Assembly: GCA_016703895.1 (NCBI GenBank)
Contig: JADJBE010000002.1
Span: 62,001 to 126,000 of the forward strand
DNA: 64,000 nt
Direction: 5' to 3'
DNA from: Pseudomonadota bacterium
GTDB lineage: Bacteria; Pseudomonadota; Gammaproteobacteria; Steroidobacterales; Steroidobacteraceae
Shown here: piece by piece, positions 1-8,734 of the stretch
Position numbering within the stretch: the first letter of the stretch is position 1
Layout: each line of letters begins with the position of its first letter
Program-made: the position numbers and the translations under genes
The notes under the pieces: generated by a model
The model's input: only the letters and a program-made list of their open reading frames with translations
Told to the model about the DNA's origin: nothing
Databases searched by the model: none

Positions 1-3000
1 CGCCATCGATCTGCAGGGCGCCGAAGCGATCAGTCTTTATAGCGCCTTGCTGACCGCCTATCCTAACTATCCGCGCAACGACGAAGTGCTCTATCAGTTG
101 GCGCGCGCCTATGAAACCACAGGCCAGCCGGAAAAAGCGCTGGGTACGCTCGATCAACTCGTGAGCCGTTTTCCGACCACTTCGCAGCTGGATGAAGTGC
201 AGTTTCGTCGCGGCGAGCTGCTATTTTCCGCCAAGAACTATAACGCCGCGCAAGATGCGTATGCGGCGGTGATCGCACGCGACAGTAAGTCGACGTTCTA
301 TGAGGAGAGCCTCTACAAGCACGGCTGGGCGCTTTTCAAGCGCGGTCTCAACGAGGAGGCACTGCCGTCTTTCATGGGTGTCGTCGAGCAGGTCCTGTCC
401 GACCCTGCCAAGCCAGGCGGCGTCAAGCCGCTCGACAAAGTGTCACGGGCTGAGCGCGAGTTGGTAGATGATACCCTGCGGGTGGTCAGTATCGCTTTCT
501 CATATCTCGAGGGCGCAGAGTCGGTGGGCCAGTTCCTGGCGTCACGTGACGACAAGCGGTTTGCACATCTACTGTATTCGCGCTTGGGCGACCTGTTTGT
601 CGAGAAAGAGCGGTATCAGGATGGCGCGGCGGCCTATCGCGCCTATGTCGCGCAGGACCCGAACAGTGAGTTCGCGCCGCCGCTCGCGATGCAGGCGATT
701 GAAGCCTATGACAAAGGCGGCTTCGCCAATCTGGTGCTGGAAGGCAAGCAGGACTTTGTCGAGCGCTACAACTTTGGCACGGCCTACTGGCAAGGGCGCG
801 ATCCAGCAGGCTACGAGGCCGTCACGTCGGCGCTCAACAAGAGCCTGAAGGATGTTGCCAGCTACTACCATGGCACGGCGCAGACCTCCAAGAAGCCGGT
901 CGACTATTCAGAGGCCGCACGCTGGTACCGCACCTACCTGCAGTCTTTCCCCAAAGATGCGGCAGCCGCAAGCACCAATCTATTGCTGGCGGAGACCTTG
1001 TTTGAGAGCGGTGATCTAGTTAGTGCTGCAACGGAGTTCGAGCGCACCGCTTACGACTATCCGAAGAACGACAAGTCGGCTGCAGCTGCTTATTCGGCAC
1101 TGGTGGCCTATCAGCGTCACGAGGCGACGCTCGACGGAGCAGACAAGGCGGCCTGGAATCAGCGTTCGATCGACGCCGGCGTGAAGTTCGCCAGTGCATT
1201 TCCGGAACACCCGGATAGCGGCGGCGTATTGACGCGCAGCGCCGAGCAGGTTTTTGCGCTCGGCAATCTGCCGCGCGCCATCGAGCTTGCGGAACAGGTG
1301 CTGGCGCGGCAACCCCCGGTCGACGTCGCCAAGCAGCGTATCGCCTGGACGATCGTTGGCCAGGCTAATTTCGATCAGAAAAAATTTGCCGAGGCCGAGC
1401 AGGGTTTCATGGCGGCACGCAATGTGGCCGGTGGCGATGACAAGCTGCGGGTCGACTTGAACGAGCGGCTGGCGCAGTCTGTCTACCGTCAGGCGGAGGC
1501 CAAACGCACCGAAGGTGATGACTCTGGTGCAGCCGAGGCGTTCTTGCGGGTGGCAGCGCTGTCGCCGGATTCCAAGATTCGCACGACCGCCGAGTACGAC
1601 GCCGCCGCGCAATTCATCAATCTCAAGAATTGGTCGCGCGCAATTGAAGTGCTCGAGGGTATTCGCCGCAGTGCGCCGCAGAACGAGTTTGCGGCTGATA
1701 TCACTAGTAAGCTCGCCGTGGCCTACAGCGAAGCCGGACGATCAGGTGACGCGGCGCGCGAGTTCGAGCAGATCGCGCTGTCGAAGGATCAAGACGCAGC
1801 GGTTCGTCGTGAGGCGACCCTGCAAGCGGCCGATTTGTATGAGAAGGCTGCCAACTCGACCCGTGCTGTCGCCATGCTCGAGCGCTTCGTCGCTAACTAT
1901 CCGAGCCCGCTTGCGGAATCGATCGAGGCGCGGCAACGGCTGGCGGATTTTGCGGGCAAAGCCGGCAACGCCCAGCGGCAGACAGCGCTGCAGCGCGAGA
2001 TTATCAAGGCTGACCAAGGCGCCGGCGCTGAGCGCAGCGACCGTACGCGGCTGCTGGCGGCGCGTGCCCAGCTTGCCTTGGCAGAACCAGCCCGCGACGC
2101 GTTTCGTGCTGTGCGTCTCGTGGCACCGCTGCAGAAGAGCCTGGCTAGCAAACGCAAGGCGCTCGAAGCAGCGCTCACCGGTTATCGCGAGGCGGCGGGT
2201 TACCGCGTCGCGTCGGTCACAACTCTGGCGACGTTCGAGACTGCTGAACTGTATCGTACCCTCGGTCGCGATATCATGCAGTCGGAGCGGCCGAAGAAGC
2301 TCAACGCCGAGGAACTCGAAGCCTACGACTCATTGCTCGAAGAGCAGGCCTTTCCATTCGAAGAGCAGGCGATCGAAACGCATGGCGTCAACATCGCGCG
2401 CGTGAGTGAAGGTCTTTACGATGCCGGCATCCGCAAGAGCTATGTCGCCCTAGCGGAAATGTCGCCGGGACGTTTTGCGAAGACCGAAATGACTCAAGCG
2501 CCAGTTGATCGCCCCAGCGCCTTTGCGGCCAGTGGTCAGGCACAGGCTGCTAGCCGGATCGAGTCTGAGTTTGCCCGCGCGTTGGGATTGCTGCGTGCTA
2601 ACGACACGACTCAGGCCAGTCTAGAGTTCGAGTTGCTGACGCAATCGCAACCCGAACTGGTGGCGCCGTATTTCAATCCAGGCATGGTCCTGCGTCAGCG
2701 GGAGCAATATGCGGAATCGGCGGCGGCGTTGGCGGCGGCAGCCGAGCGAGCGCCCGGCAATGCCACTGTTCTCACTGAATTGGGCGTAGCGCTACGCGCG
2801 GCGGGTCAATTCGACGGTGCGCGTGCCGCCTACCAGCGCGCAATCGCAGCGGATCCTAACTATGCACCGGCCTACCGAAACCTCGGCACGCTGCTTGATC
2901 TGTATCTGACTGATCCAGCGGCGGCCTTGGCAGCATTCGAGACCTATCAGTCGCTCACTGGTGAAGACAAGCCGGTGAGCGGATGGATCGCTGAGCTCAA

Positions 3001-3094
3001 GCAGCGAGTTGGCCGCACGGAACCCGCTGCGCCGGCTCCTGCAGAGCCGGTCGAGCCGCCAGCTACCGAGCCGCAAGCAGGAGCTATGTCATGA
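1..3094 (+). CDS. Large tetratricopeptide-repeat protein (N-terminus outside window)
   Basis: The frame is open from the second base of the window, so the true start lies upstream; about 1030 residues are visible. The protein consists almost wholly of TPR-like helical repeats, clearest at the beginning (LARAYETTGQPEKALGTL) and near the end (GQFDGARAAYQRAIAADP), followed by a Pro/Ala/Glu-rich tail. No catalytic motif is seen. Its stop overlaps the next start (ATGA), and it heads a set leading to ExbB, two ExbD and a TonB-like protein. By position it is probably an envelope scaffold or partner of that proton-driven complex; this role is inference. Confidence 0.85.
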   Translation, partial: AIDLQGAEAISLYSALLTAYPNYPRNDEVLYQLARAYETTGQPEKALGTLDQLVSRFPTTSQLDEVQFRRGELLFSAKNYNAAQDAYAAVIARDSKSTFYEESLYKHGWALFKRGLNEEALPSFMGVVEQVLSDPAKPGGVKPLDKVSRAERELVDDTLRVVSIAFSYLEGAESVGQFLASRDDKRFAHLLYSRLGDLFVEKERYQDGAAAYRAYVAQDPNSEFAPPLAMQAIEAYDKGGFANLVLEGKQDFVERYNFGTAYWQGRDPAGYEAVTSALNKSLKDVASYYHGTAQTSKKPVDYSEAARWYRTYLQSFPKDAAAASTNLLLAETLFESGDLVSAATEFERTAYDYPKNDKSAAAAYSALVAYQRHEATLDGADKAAWNQRSIDAGVKFASAFPEHPDSGGVLTRSAEQVFALGNLPRAIELAEQVLARQPPVDVAKQRIAWTIVGQANFDQKKFAEAEQGFMAARNVAGGDDKLRVDLNERLAQSVYRQAEAKRTEGDDSGAAEAFLRVAALSPDSKIRTTAEYDAAAQFINLKNWSRAIEVLEGIRRSAPQNEFAADITSKLAVAYSEAGRSGDAAREFEQIALSKDQDAAVRREATLQAADLYEKAANSTRAVAMLERFVANYPSPLAESIEARQRLADFAGKAGNAQRQTALQREIIKADQGAGAERSDRTRLLAARAQLALAEPARDAFRAVRLVAPLQKSLASKRKALEAALTGYREAAGYRVASVTTLATFETAELYRTLGRDIMQSERPKKLNAEELEAYDSLLEEQAFPFEEQAIETHGVNIARVSEGLYDAGIRKSYVALAEMSPGRFAKTEMTQAPVDRPSAFAASGQAQAASRIESEFARALGLLRANDTTQASLEFELLTQSQPELVAPYFNPGMVLRQREQYAESAAALAAAAERAPGNATVLTELGVALRAAGQFDGARAAYQRAIAADPNYAPAYRNLGTLLDLYLTDPAAALAAFETYQSLTGEDKPVSGWIAELKQRVGRTEPAAPAPAEPVEPPATEPQAGAMS

Positions 3095-3567
3095 TATCCA
3101 GACCGTTATTGGCAGTATTGTTAGGTATGGCGGCCAGCCTTGCGCAGGCGCAAACGCCGCCGGCGGCGGACCAGCCTGCAGCGCCCAATGCTGCGGTGGA
3201 TGAACTAGAGCCGGCGGTGAATACCTCAGGGCCGCCGCCCGCGGCGTCCAACCCTGCTACCAGCGACGCGCGTGAGGTGCAGCGACCCGCGCCGCGGGGC
3301 CGCGTGATCGATCGCGTCGAACTGGAAGCAACCCAGATCACGGGCAACCGCGAACTGCCGAAAGTGTTGTATATCGTCCCCTGGAAGCGCCCGGATCTGG
3401 GCGATTTGGGCGGACGCCCCATCAACAGTTTGCTCGATGAGGTGCTGGCGCCTGTGGATCGTGACGTCTTCAGGCGGGAAAACCGCTACTTCGACGCCGT
3501 GAAGCCTGACACGGCGCCGGTCTCGCCAGCCGCAGGAATGGAATTGAGTGCCCAGCCTGAGAAGTGA
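3091..3567 (+). CDS. Small exported protein of unknown function
   Basis: 158 residues. The N-terminus is a Sec signal peptide (hydrophobic stretch then ALA-QA-like end at LAQAQ, about residue 22), followed by a low-complexity Pro/Ala region to about residue 75. The C-terminal half is compact (RVELEATQITGNRELPKVLYI, then PWKRPDLGDLGG) and ends in a hydrophilic tail. I do not recognise the family. Its start overlaps the stop of the TPR gene by four bases, so the two are translationally coupled and it probably acts with the ExbB/ExbD machine downstream. Confidence 0.7.
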   Translation: MISRPLLAVLLGMAASLAQAQTPPAADQPAAPNAAVDELEPAVNTSGPPPAASNPATSDAREVQRPAPRGRVIDRVELEATQITGNRELPKVLYIVPWKRPDLGDLGGRPINSLLDEVLAPVDRDVFRRENRYFDAVKPDTAPVSPAAGMELSAQPEK

Positions 3568-3589
3568 TTCGCATTAAAGTTGACTTATT

Positions 3590-3618
3590 CAGGGCACCTT
3601 GTCGCTAGGTGTGCCCTG
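3590..3618 (+). terminator. Hairpin between the TPR pair and exbB
   Basis: An 8-bp perfect inverted repeat (CAGGGCAC at 3590-3597, GTGCCCTG at 3611-3618) lies in the only sizeable gap of the operon. No T-run follows, so it may be an attenuating or mRNA-stabilising hairpin more than a true intrinsic terminator. Confidence 0.35.
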
Positions 3619-3670
3619 AGCCGTTCGGGATTGCCGCCCCGTTTAGCGGGGTATTGTGGAGGAGAATTTG

Positions 3671-4318
3671 ATGTTTACGAAAATGGTGGGGTTCTTCCAG
3701 CAGGGGGGATTCTTCATGTGGCCGATCGCAATCGTGTTCGTCATCGGACTCGCGATCGCGATCGAACGCTATCTGTACCTGACCCGTCATACGATGCTGA
3801 ACCGTTCCCTCTGGGACGAGTTAGTACCGCATCTGAAGTCAGGCAATTTCAAACAAGCGGTGCAGCTCACGCAGGCATCACCGTCGTTCATCGGTTCGAT
3901 TCTGAACTACGGGCTGGCGCGAATCTCGTCGTCCCGTAGTCGCGATGACATCGAGAAGGCGATGGAAGAAAGCCTGATGGAAGTGATGCCGAAGTTGGAG
4001 CGACGCACGCCGTATCTGGCGAGCTTCGCCAACATCGCCACGTTGCTTGGCCTGCTGGGCACGATCATCGGCCTGATCCAGGCGTTCCAAGCGGTCGGAG
4101 CAGCCAATCCGTCGGACAAGGCGGATCTGTTGTCGGCATCGATTTCGGTCGCGATGAACACCACTGCATTCGGCTTGATCGTCGCGATCCCGCTGTTGCT
4201 GGTCCACTCCGTGATTCAATCGAAGACCACCCAGTTGATCGACAGTCTAGAGATGGCCTCGGTGAAGTTCCTGAACTCGATCACCGAACGTAGCGCCGCA
4301 GCCGCACAGCAGGGCTGA
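3671..4318 (+). CDS. MotA/TolQ/ExbB proton channel family protein
   Basis: 215 residues; inner-membrane proton-channel subunit that with ExbD/TolR uses the proton motive force to energise an envelope partner. There are three membrane segments: about residues 12-33, 115-137 and 155-177. The middle one has the family's LLGLLGTIIGLIQAF pattern and the last carries the polar MNTTAFGL residues typical of the channel. The ATG at 3671 is preceded by a strong GGAGGAG site; an in-frame GTG 15 bases earlier lacks one. Two exbD genes follow within a few bases. Confidence 0.9.
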   Translation: MFTKMVGFFQQGGFFMWPIAIVFVIGLAIAIERYLYLTRHTMLNRSLWDELVPHLKSGNFKQAVQLTQASPSFIGSILNYGLARISSSRSRDDIEKAMEESLMEVMPKLERRTPYLASFANIATLLGLLGTIIGLIQAFQAVGAANPSDKADLLSASISVAMNTTAFGLIVAIPLLLVHSVIQSKTTQLIDSLEMASVKFLNSITERSAAAAQQG

Positions 4319-4323
4319 TCACT

Positions 4324-4815
4324 ATGCTGCGCTCGATCGCCAGACGTCATCGCCGCAAGGAAACGGCGGAGATGAACATCACGGCTTTCATGAACCTGAT
4401 GGTCATTCTCGTGCCGTTCCTGTTGATCACGGCGGTCTTCTCGCGCCTCACGATCCTGCAGTTGAACCTGCCGGGCGAGGCGACGCCGACCACCGAGCAG
4501 ACTGACGAGGACACGTTCGAGGTCATCGTGCGCAAGGACCAGTTGCAAGTCGTTACACGCCGTACGGGGCTCCTCAAGGCAATCCCGAATGCCCCCGCCG
4601 GTTATGACGTCGTTGCGCTGACCGATTTCCTCAAGCAGTTGAAAGCGCGGTTTCCGGAAAAAACTGACGCTACGTTGCTGGTCGAAGCGGAGACGTCCTA
4701 CGACACCGTCGTGCAGATCATGGACAGTTTGCGTGCCTATACGGTGGTCGAGGATGGCAAACCGCGGATGGCGGAGTTGTTCCCTGATATTTCGATTGGA
4801 GACGCGCCGACATGA
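4324..4815 (+). CDS. ExbD/TolR family protein, transmembrane Asp replaced by Asn
   Basis: 163 residues: short cytoplasmic basic tail, one membrane helix (about residues 18-40) and a periplasmic domain, as in ExbD/TolR. In the family the helix carries an essential Asp (context ...TPFIDVML...). Here the equivalent stretch reads ITAFMNLMVIL, with Asn at residue 24. The following paralogue keeps the Asp, so the pair may form a heteromer with one proton-carrying subunit (inference). The stop overlaps the start of the next gene (ATGA). Confidence 0.85.
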   Translation: MLRSIARRHRRKETAEMNITAFMNLMVILVPFLLITAVFSRLTILQLNLPGEATPTTEQTDEDTFEVIVRKDQLQVVTRRTGLLKAIPNAPAGYDVVALTDFLKQLKARFPEKTDATLLVEAETSYDTVVQIMDSLRAYTVVEDGKPRMAELFPDISIGDAPT

Positions 4816-5342
4816 GTCAGTCGAGTCGCGCACGGCGCATGGAGCGCCACCACAAGCGGGCCAAGCCGGCCTCACTCAGCCTCATCTCACTGATGGATAT
4901 ATTCACGATCCTGGTGTTCTTCCTGCTCGTCAACCAGTCGGAAGTCGCGGCGCTCGACCCGCCGAAGAACATATCGCTGCCGCAGTCGATGGCGCAGCAG
5001 CGACCAGCCGAGACCGTGGTGGTGATGGTCACGCCAACTCAATTGCTAGTGCAGGGCAAGGCACTGGCCACGCTTGCGGAGATCGAAGCGCAGGAAGGCT
5101 TGGTAATCGTGCCGTTGCGCGAAGCACTCAAGGCGCAGACGGACCGGATGCTTCGTTCGACGCAAAAAGTTGAAATCGCGTCGCGCGAAATCACGATTCT
5201 GGGTGACAAGAGTGTGCCTTATCGTGTCCTCAAGAAAGTCATGGCGACCTGCACGGATGCCGACTACGGCAAGTTATCGCTCGCCGTGTTGCAGCGGGAT
5301 GAGGCCCTGAACATGACTAATGATTCGGCGAACTCGGGTTAA
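4812..5342 (+). CDS. ExbD/TolR family protein with intact membrane Asp
   Basis: 176 residues with basic N-terminus, one membrane helix (about 22-42, SLISLMDIFTILVFFLLV) and a periplasmic domain ending near an even CTDADYGKLSLAV strand. Asp29 sits where the proton-translocating Asp of ExbD/TolR is expected. Overlaps the upstream exbD-like gene by four bases. With ExbB and the TonB-like gene after it, it makes up a complete energising module resembling the AglRQS-type motors as well as Ton systems. Confidence 0.88.
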   Translation: MSQSSRARRMERHHKRAKPASLSLISLMDIFTILVFFLLVNQSEVAALDPPKNISLPQSMAQQRPAETVVVMVTPTQLLVQGKALATLAEIEAQEGLVIVPLREALKAQTDRMLRSTQKVEIASREITILGDKSVPYRVLKKVMATCTDADYGKLSLAVLQRDEALNMTNDSANSG

Positions 5343-5356
5343 GGGGCTGCAGGGAC

Positions 5357-6316
5357 GTGTTACTCGCACCTTATTTCCGTCAATACGAGCTGCCTTGGGA
5401 AGTCGAGGACAGCGACGTTTTCTTCCGCAAGCTCTGGCTGGCGTTGCTCGTCGCCTGTCTGCTGATCGGCACGATCATTTGGCTCATCAAGCTGCCCGAG
5501 CAGCCGGTCGATGTGCAGGCTTCCGTGCCCCCGCGGCTCGCCAAGATCATGATCGAGAGGGAGATTCCACCGCCACCACCACCGCCCGTCATCGAGCCGG
5601 AGAAGCAACCCGAGATCACGCGGCCGGAGCCTGACCGCGTTCGACCACAGGAGAAGCCGGACCTCGCCCGGACGCAGAATGCCCGCGAGCGAGCCTCGAA
5701 GGCGGGTTTGCTGGCATTCGAGGATCAGTTCAAGGACATTCGTGAACAGTTTGATACCACCAAAGAGACGCTCGAGCAGACCGCTAACACCATGGGTGAA
5801 GAAAATGGCCCGAGCAAGGCAGAGCGCTCACTAATCACCTCGAAGGTAGGTACGGCGAGCAGCGGCATCAGCGCCAGTGGCGCGAGTCGCGGCTTTGGCG
5901 GTGGCTCCGGCAATCTCGGCGGCGTGTCGTCGACTCGCGTGCAGGTGCCGTTTGGCGGCTCAGGCGCGGGTAGTGCGGTCGCCGGCGGTGGTGACGGTGT
6001 CACTCGTTCGGGCCGCAGCGGCAAAGCTTCGCGCAGCCGTGAAGAGATCGAGACAGTCTTCGATCGGAACAAGGGCGCAATCTATGCACTTTACGGCCGT
6101 GCTCTGCGTGACCAGCCCGAACTGCAGGGTAAGGTTGTGCTGGAGTTCACGATCGCACCGTCCGGTGATGTGACGATGTGTCGCATCGTTTCGAGCGAGC
6201 TTAATTCGACCGAACTCGAGCGCAAGATCGTTGCACGGGTGCGGTTGTGCCGCTTCGAGGCCAAGGACGTGGAGACCATTACTACCACCAAACCGATCGA
6301 TTTCTTCCCGGCCTGA
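5357..6316 (+). CDS. AgmX/PglI C-terminal-domain TonB-like protein
   Basis: 319 residues from a GTG with AGGGA just upstream. Order: short cytoplasmic part, one membrane helix (about 27-45), a Pro-rich segment with runs of Pro near residue 75, a charged helical region, a Gly/Ser-rich stretch (about 165-220), and a C-terminal domain (about 225-319) with the AgmX/PglI pattern (IETVFDRNKGAIYALYGRAL, then a GKVVLEFTI strand). The layout parallels TonB: inner-membrane anchor, periplasm-spanning linker, and a domain that touches the outer-membrane partner. It is the last clear member of this operon. Confidence 0.82.
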   Translation: MLLAPYFRQYELPWEVEDSDVFFRKLWLALLVACLLIGTIIWLIKLPEQPVDVQASVPPRLAKIMIEREIPPPPPPPVIEPEKQPEITRPEPDRVRPQEKPDLARTQNARERASKAGLLAFEDQFKDIREQFDTTKETLEQTANTMGEENGPSKAERSLITSKVGTASSGISASGASRGFGGGSGNLGGVSSTRVQVPFGGSGAGSAVAGGGDGVTRSGRSGKASRSREEIETVFDRNKGAIYALYGRALRDQPELQGKVVLEFTIAPSGDVTMCRIVSSELNSTELERKIVARVRLCRFEAKDVETITTTKPIDFFPA

Positions 6317-6355
6317 AGTAGTTGGTTTAGTGCGGACGCCAAGGATGACTCAGCC

Positions 6356-6715
6356 GTGAACCTGCAATCCGAAGTCGATTACTACACCGATCTGCGCATG
6401 ACGGATAAGGCACGCTTTCTCGCTACCTTGCTGACGGAACTTGCGACCGAGGGCCGTGCCACGTACGGCGCCACGGTGGACAGTGTCCACGATGGTGCAC
6501 GACTCCGCTTTATCAACGAAATGACGGTCCGACTGACGCGAGTGATCGAGCAATTGCTCGCCGAGGATATCAATCGGCCTGCCGATGATGTGATCATCCG
6601 CATGGTGCTCTCACCGCGGGCCGACAAAGTGGCCGAACGGATGGTGCAGAACGCCTACCGGCGGGCGCTGCAGAACTTTGAACGCTACGACACCACCGTG
6701 CTAATGAATGGTTGA
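6356..6715 (+). CDS. Conserved-looking small protein of unknown function
   Basis: 119 residues from a GTG. Mainly helical and charged, no signal peptide or membrane segment, no motif that I recognise. It lies 39 bases after the TonB-like gene in the same direction and 34 bases before the antiporter gene, so it may be co-transcribed with either. Confidence 0.6.
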   Translation: MNLQSEVDYYTDLRMTDKARFLATLLTELATEGRATYGATVDSVHDGARLRFINEMTVRLTRVIEQLLAEDINRPADDVIIRMVLSPRADKVAERMVQNAYRRALQNFERYDTTVLMNG

Positions 6716-6749
6716 CGCGCTGCGGTAGCTCGCCCTAACGTGCTGACGA

Positions 6750-8726
6750 ATGCTCGATAGCACGTTGCCCCAAATCTTGATCTTGCTCGCCGCCTCGGTG
6801 TTCGTCGTGACACTGGCGCGTCGGGTCGGTTTGCCTGCGATTCTGGGCTACGTGGCGGTGGGTTTGCTGTTGGGTCCGTATGCCTTCGGCGTGTTCGCTG
6901 AATCGAATACCACGCGTATGCTGGCCGAACTGGGGGTCGTGTTCCTGCTATTCACGCTGGGATTGGAATTCTCCTGGCCGCGCATGGTGGCGATGCGCCG
7001 CGAAGTATTCGGTCTTGGCTCGCTGCAGGTTTTGACTACGGCGGCCGTCGTCGCCGTCATTGCCAGGCTGTTTGGCCTGGATTGGCTGCTTGCGATTGTC
7101 GTGGGCGGCGCAGTCGCCTTGAGCTCCACGGCGCTCGTCGTACAACTGCTGACCGAACGTGCTGAACTCAACCGTTCGCACGGCCGCGTGGCGTTCAGCG
7201 TGCTGTTGTTTCAGGACATCGCGTTCGTTCCATTCCTCGCCCTCGCCGCGGCGCTTGGATCGGGCACTGAGGATTTCTCACTGACGGGCGTGCTAAGCAA
7301 GGTGCTGGCGGGCACCGTCGCCGTTATGGTGGTGCTGGCCGCTGGCCGCTGGCTGCTGCGGCCGCTGTTTTTTGAAATTGCCCATAGTCGCTTGCGTGAG
7401 CTGTTCACCTTGGCGGTGTTGCTGGTGGCCTTGTCGTCTGCCTGGGCGTCACATCTTGCCGGCCTGTCGATGGCGCTCGGTGCATTTCTCGCTGGCATGA
7501 TGCTGGCAGAAACGGAGTATCGCCATCAAATCGAGGCGGTCATCCGGCCCTTCCGCGACATTTTGTTGGGCCTGTTCTTCATTTCGGTTGGCATGTTGCT
7601 TGATTTGCAGCTGCTGTTGTCCGAGTTCTGGCTGGTCATGGCCATTCTGTTAGCGTTGGTGTTGCTGAAGGCGATCATCGCAGCTGTGGTATTTCGTGTG
7701 CTGTTGGACTCGGGGTTAAAAGCGTTGCGCGCTGGCATCACGCTCGCGGCCGGCGGCGAGTTCGGCATCGCGCTGCTCACGCTGCTGCTGAAGAACGGTT
7801 CGATGGATCGCATTTACGTGCAACCCCTGCTGGTCGCGATCGTGCTCAGCATGGTGTTGGCGCCGCTGCTGATCAGCAATAACAAGCGGATTGCACGTTG
7901 GTTCGTGCGCGATAAAGCACCCGACAGCACAGCCTTGCAACGCGAGTTCGCCGTCACCGAGCAGGTCGCGCAGCGCGAGCATGTGATTGTCTGCGGCTTC
8001 GGCCGGGTGGGCCAGAATATCGCGCGAGTCCTTGAATCGCAGGGCTTTGAGTTCATCGCGGTGGATCTTGACCCGGCTCGCATTCGCGTCGCGCGTCAAG
8101 CAGGCGAGCCGGTCTACTACGGGGATTCCGCTGAGGAACAAGTGCTGGAACGGGTGGGTTTGGCAACTGCGAGCGCGGTCATCATCACCTTTGCGAGCCC
8201 GGCAACGTCGATCGCCATTTTGCGTTCCGTCCGTCGGTCGCGGCCGAACCTGCCGGTGCTGGTACGGACCCAGGACGATGCGCAACTAACCGAGCTGAAA
8301 GAAGCAGGTGCAACGGAAGTGGTGCCGGAGACGTTCGAAGCCAGTTTGATGCTCGCGTCCCATGCGTTGGTGTTGCTGCACATGCCAATGTCGAAGGTGC
8401 TGCGCACGGTCGCGAACTTGCGCAGCAATCGCTATGAATTGCTGCGCGACGTGATCGTGCCAGACGGCGGGCCGCGTGAGGATCGCAAGCCGTGGCGTGA
8501 GGCCGTGCGTTCGATCGTGTTACCGCCCAAGTCATGGGCGGTGGGCAAGACCATCCACGATGTTTGTACGGCAGGCGCCGAGGTAGCATTCACCGGCGTG
8601 CGACGTCACGGGATCATGGGCCGTGCCCCAGCCGCGAGCATGGAACTGCGCGAGGGCGACATCGTGTTCATCTACGGCACTCCGCAGGCGCTCGAACACG
8701 CCGAAACGGTCTTGTTAGTCGGCTGA
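6750..8726 (+). CDS. CPA2-type cation:proton antiporter with TrkA domains (Kef/YbaL-like)
   Basis: 658 residues, the usual length for Kef/YbaL proteins. Residues 1-380 form a 12-13-helix Na+/H+ exchanger domain. A TrkA-N (RCK) domain begins at about 410 with the Rossmann motif VIVCGFGRVGQNIA and an acidic residue ending the second strand (AVDLDPARI), so it binds NAD(H) or a related nucleotide. A TrkA-C domain occupies about 575-655. Expected role: potassium or proton efflux gated by nucleotide or redox signals. No ancillary KefF/KefG gene lies beside it. Confidence 0.9.
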   Translation: MLDSTLPQILILLAASVFVVTLARRVGLPAILGYVAVGLLLGPYAFGVFAESNTTRMLAELGVVFLLFTLGLEFSWPRMVAMRREVFGLGSLQVLTTAAVVAVIARLFGLDWLLAIVVGGAVALSSTALVVQLLTERAELNRSHGRVAFSVLLFQDIAFVPFLALAAALGSGTEDFSLTGVLSKVLAGTVAVMVVLAAGRWLLRPLFFEIAHSRLRELFTLAVLLVALSSAWASHLAGLSMALGAFLAGMMLAETEYRHQIEAVIRPFRDILLGLFFISVGMLLDLQLLLSEFWLVMAILLALVLLKAIIAAVVFRVLLDSGLKALRAGITLAAGGEFGIALLTLLLKNGSMDRIYVQPLLVAIVLSMVLAPLLISNNKRIARWFVRDKAPDSTALQREFAVTEQVAQREHVIVCGFGRVGQNIARVLESQGFEFIAVDLDPARIRVARQAGEPVYYGDSAEEQVLERVGLATASAVIITFASPATSIAILRSVRRSRPNLPVLVRTQDDAQLTELKEAGATEVVPETFEASLMLASHALVLLHMPMSKVLRTVANLRSNRYELLRDVIVPDGGPREDRKPWREAVRSIVLPPKSWAVGKTIHDVCTAGAEVAFTGVRRHGIMGRAPAASMELREGDIVFIYGTPQALEHAETVLLVG

Positions 8727-8734
8727 GCGCACTG

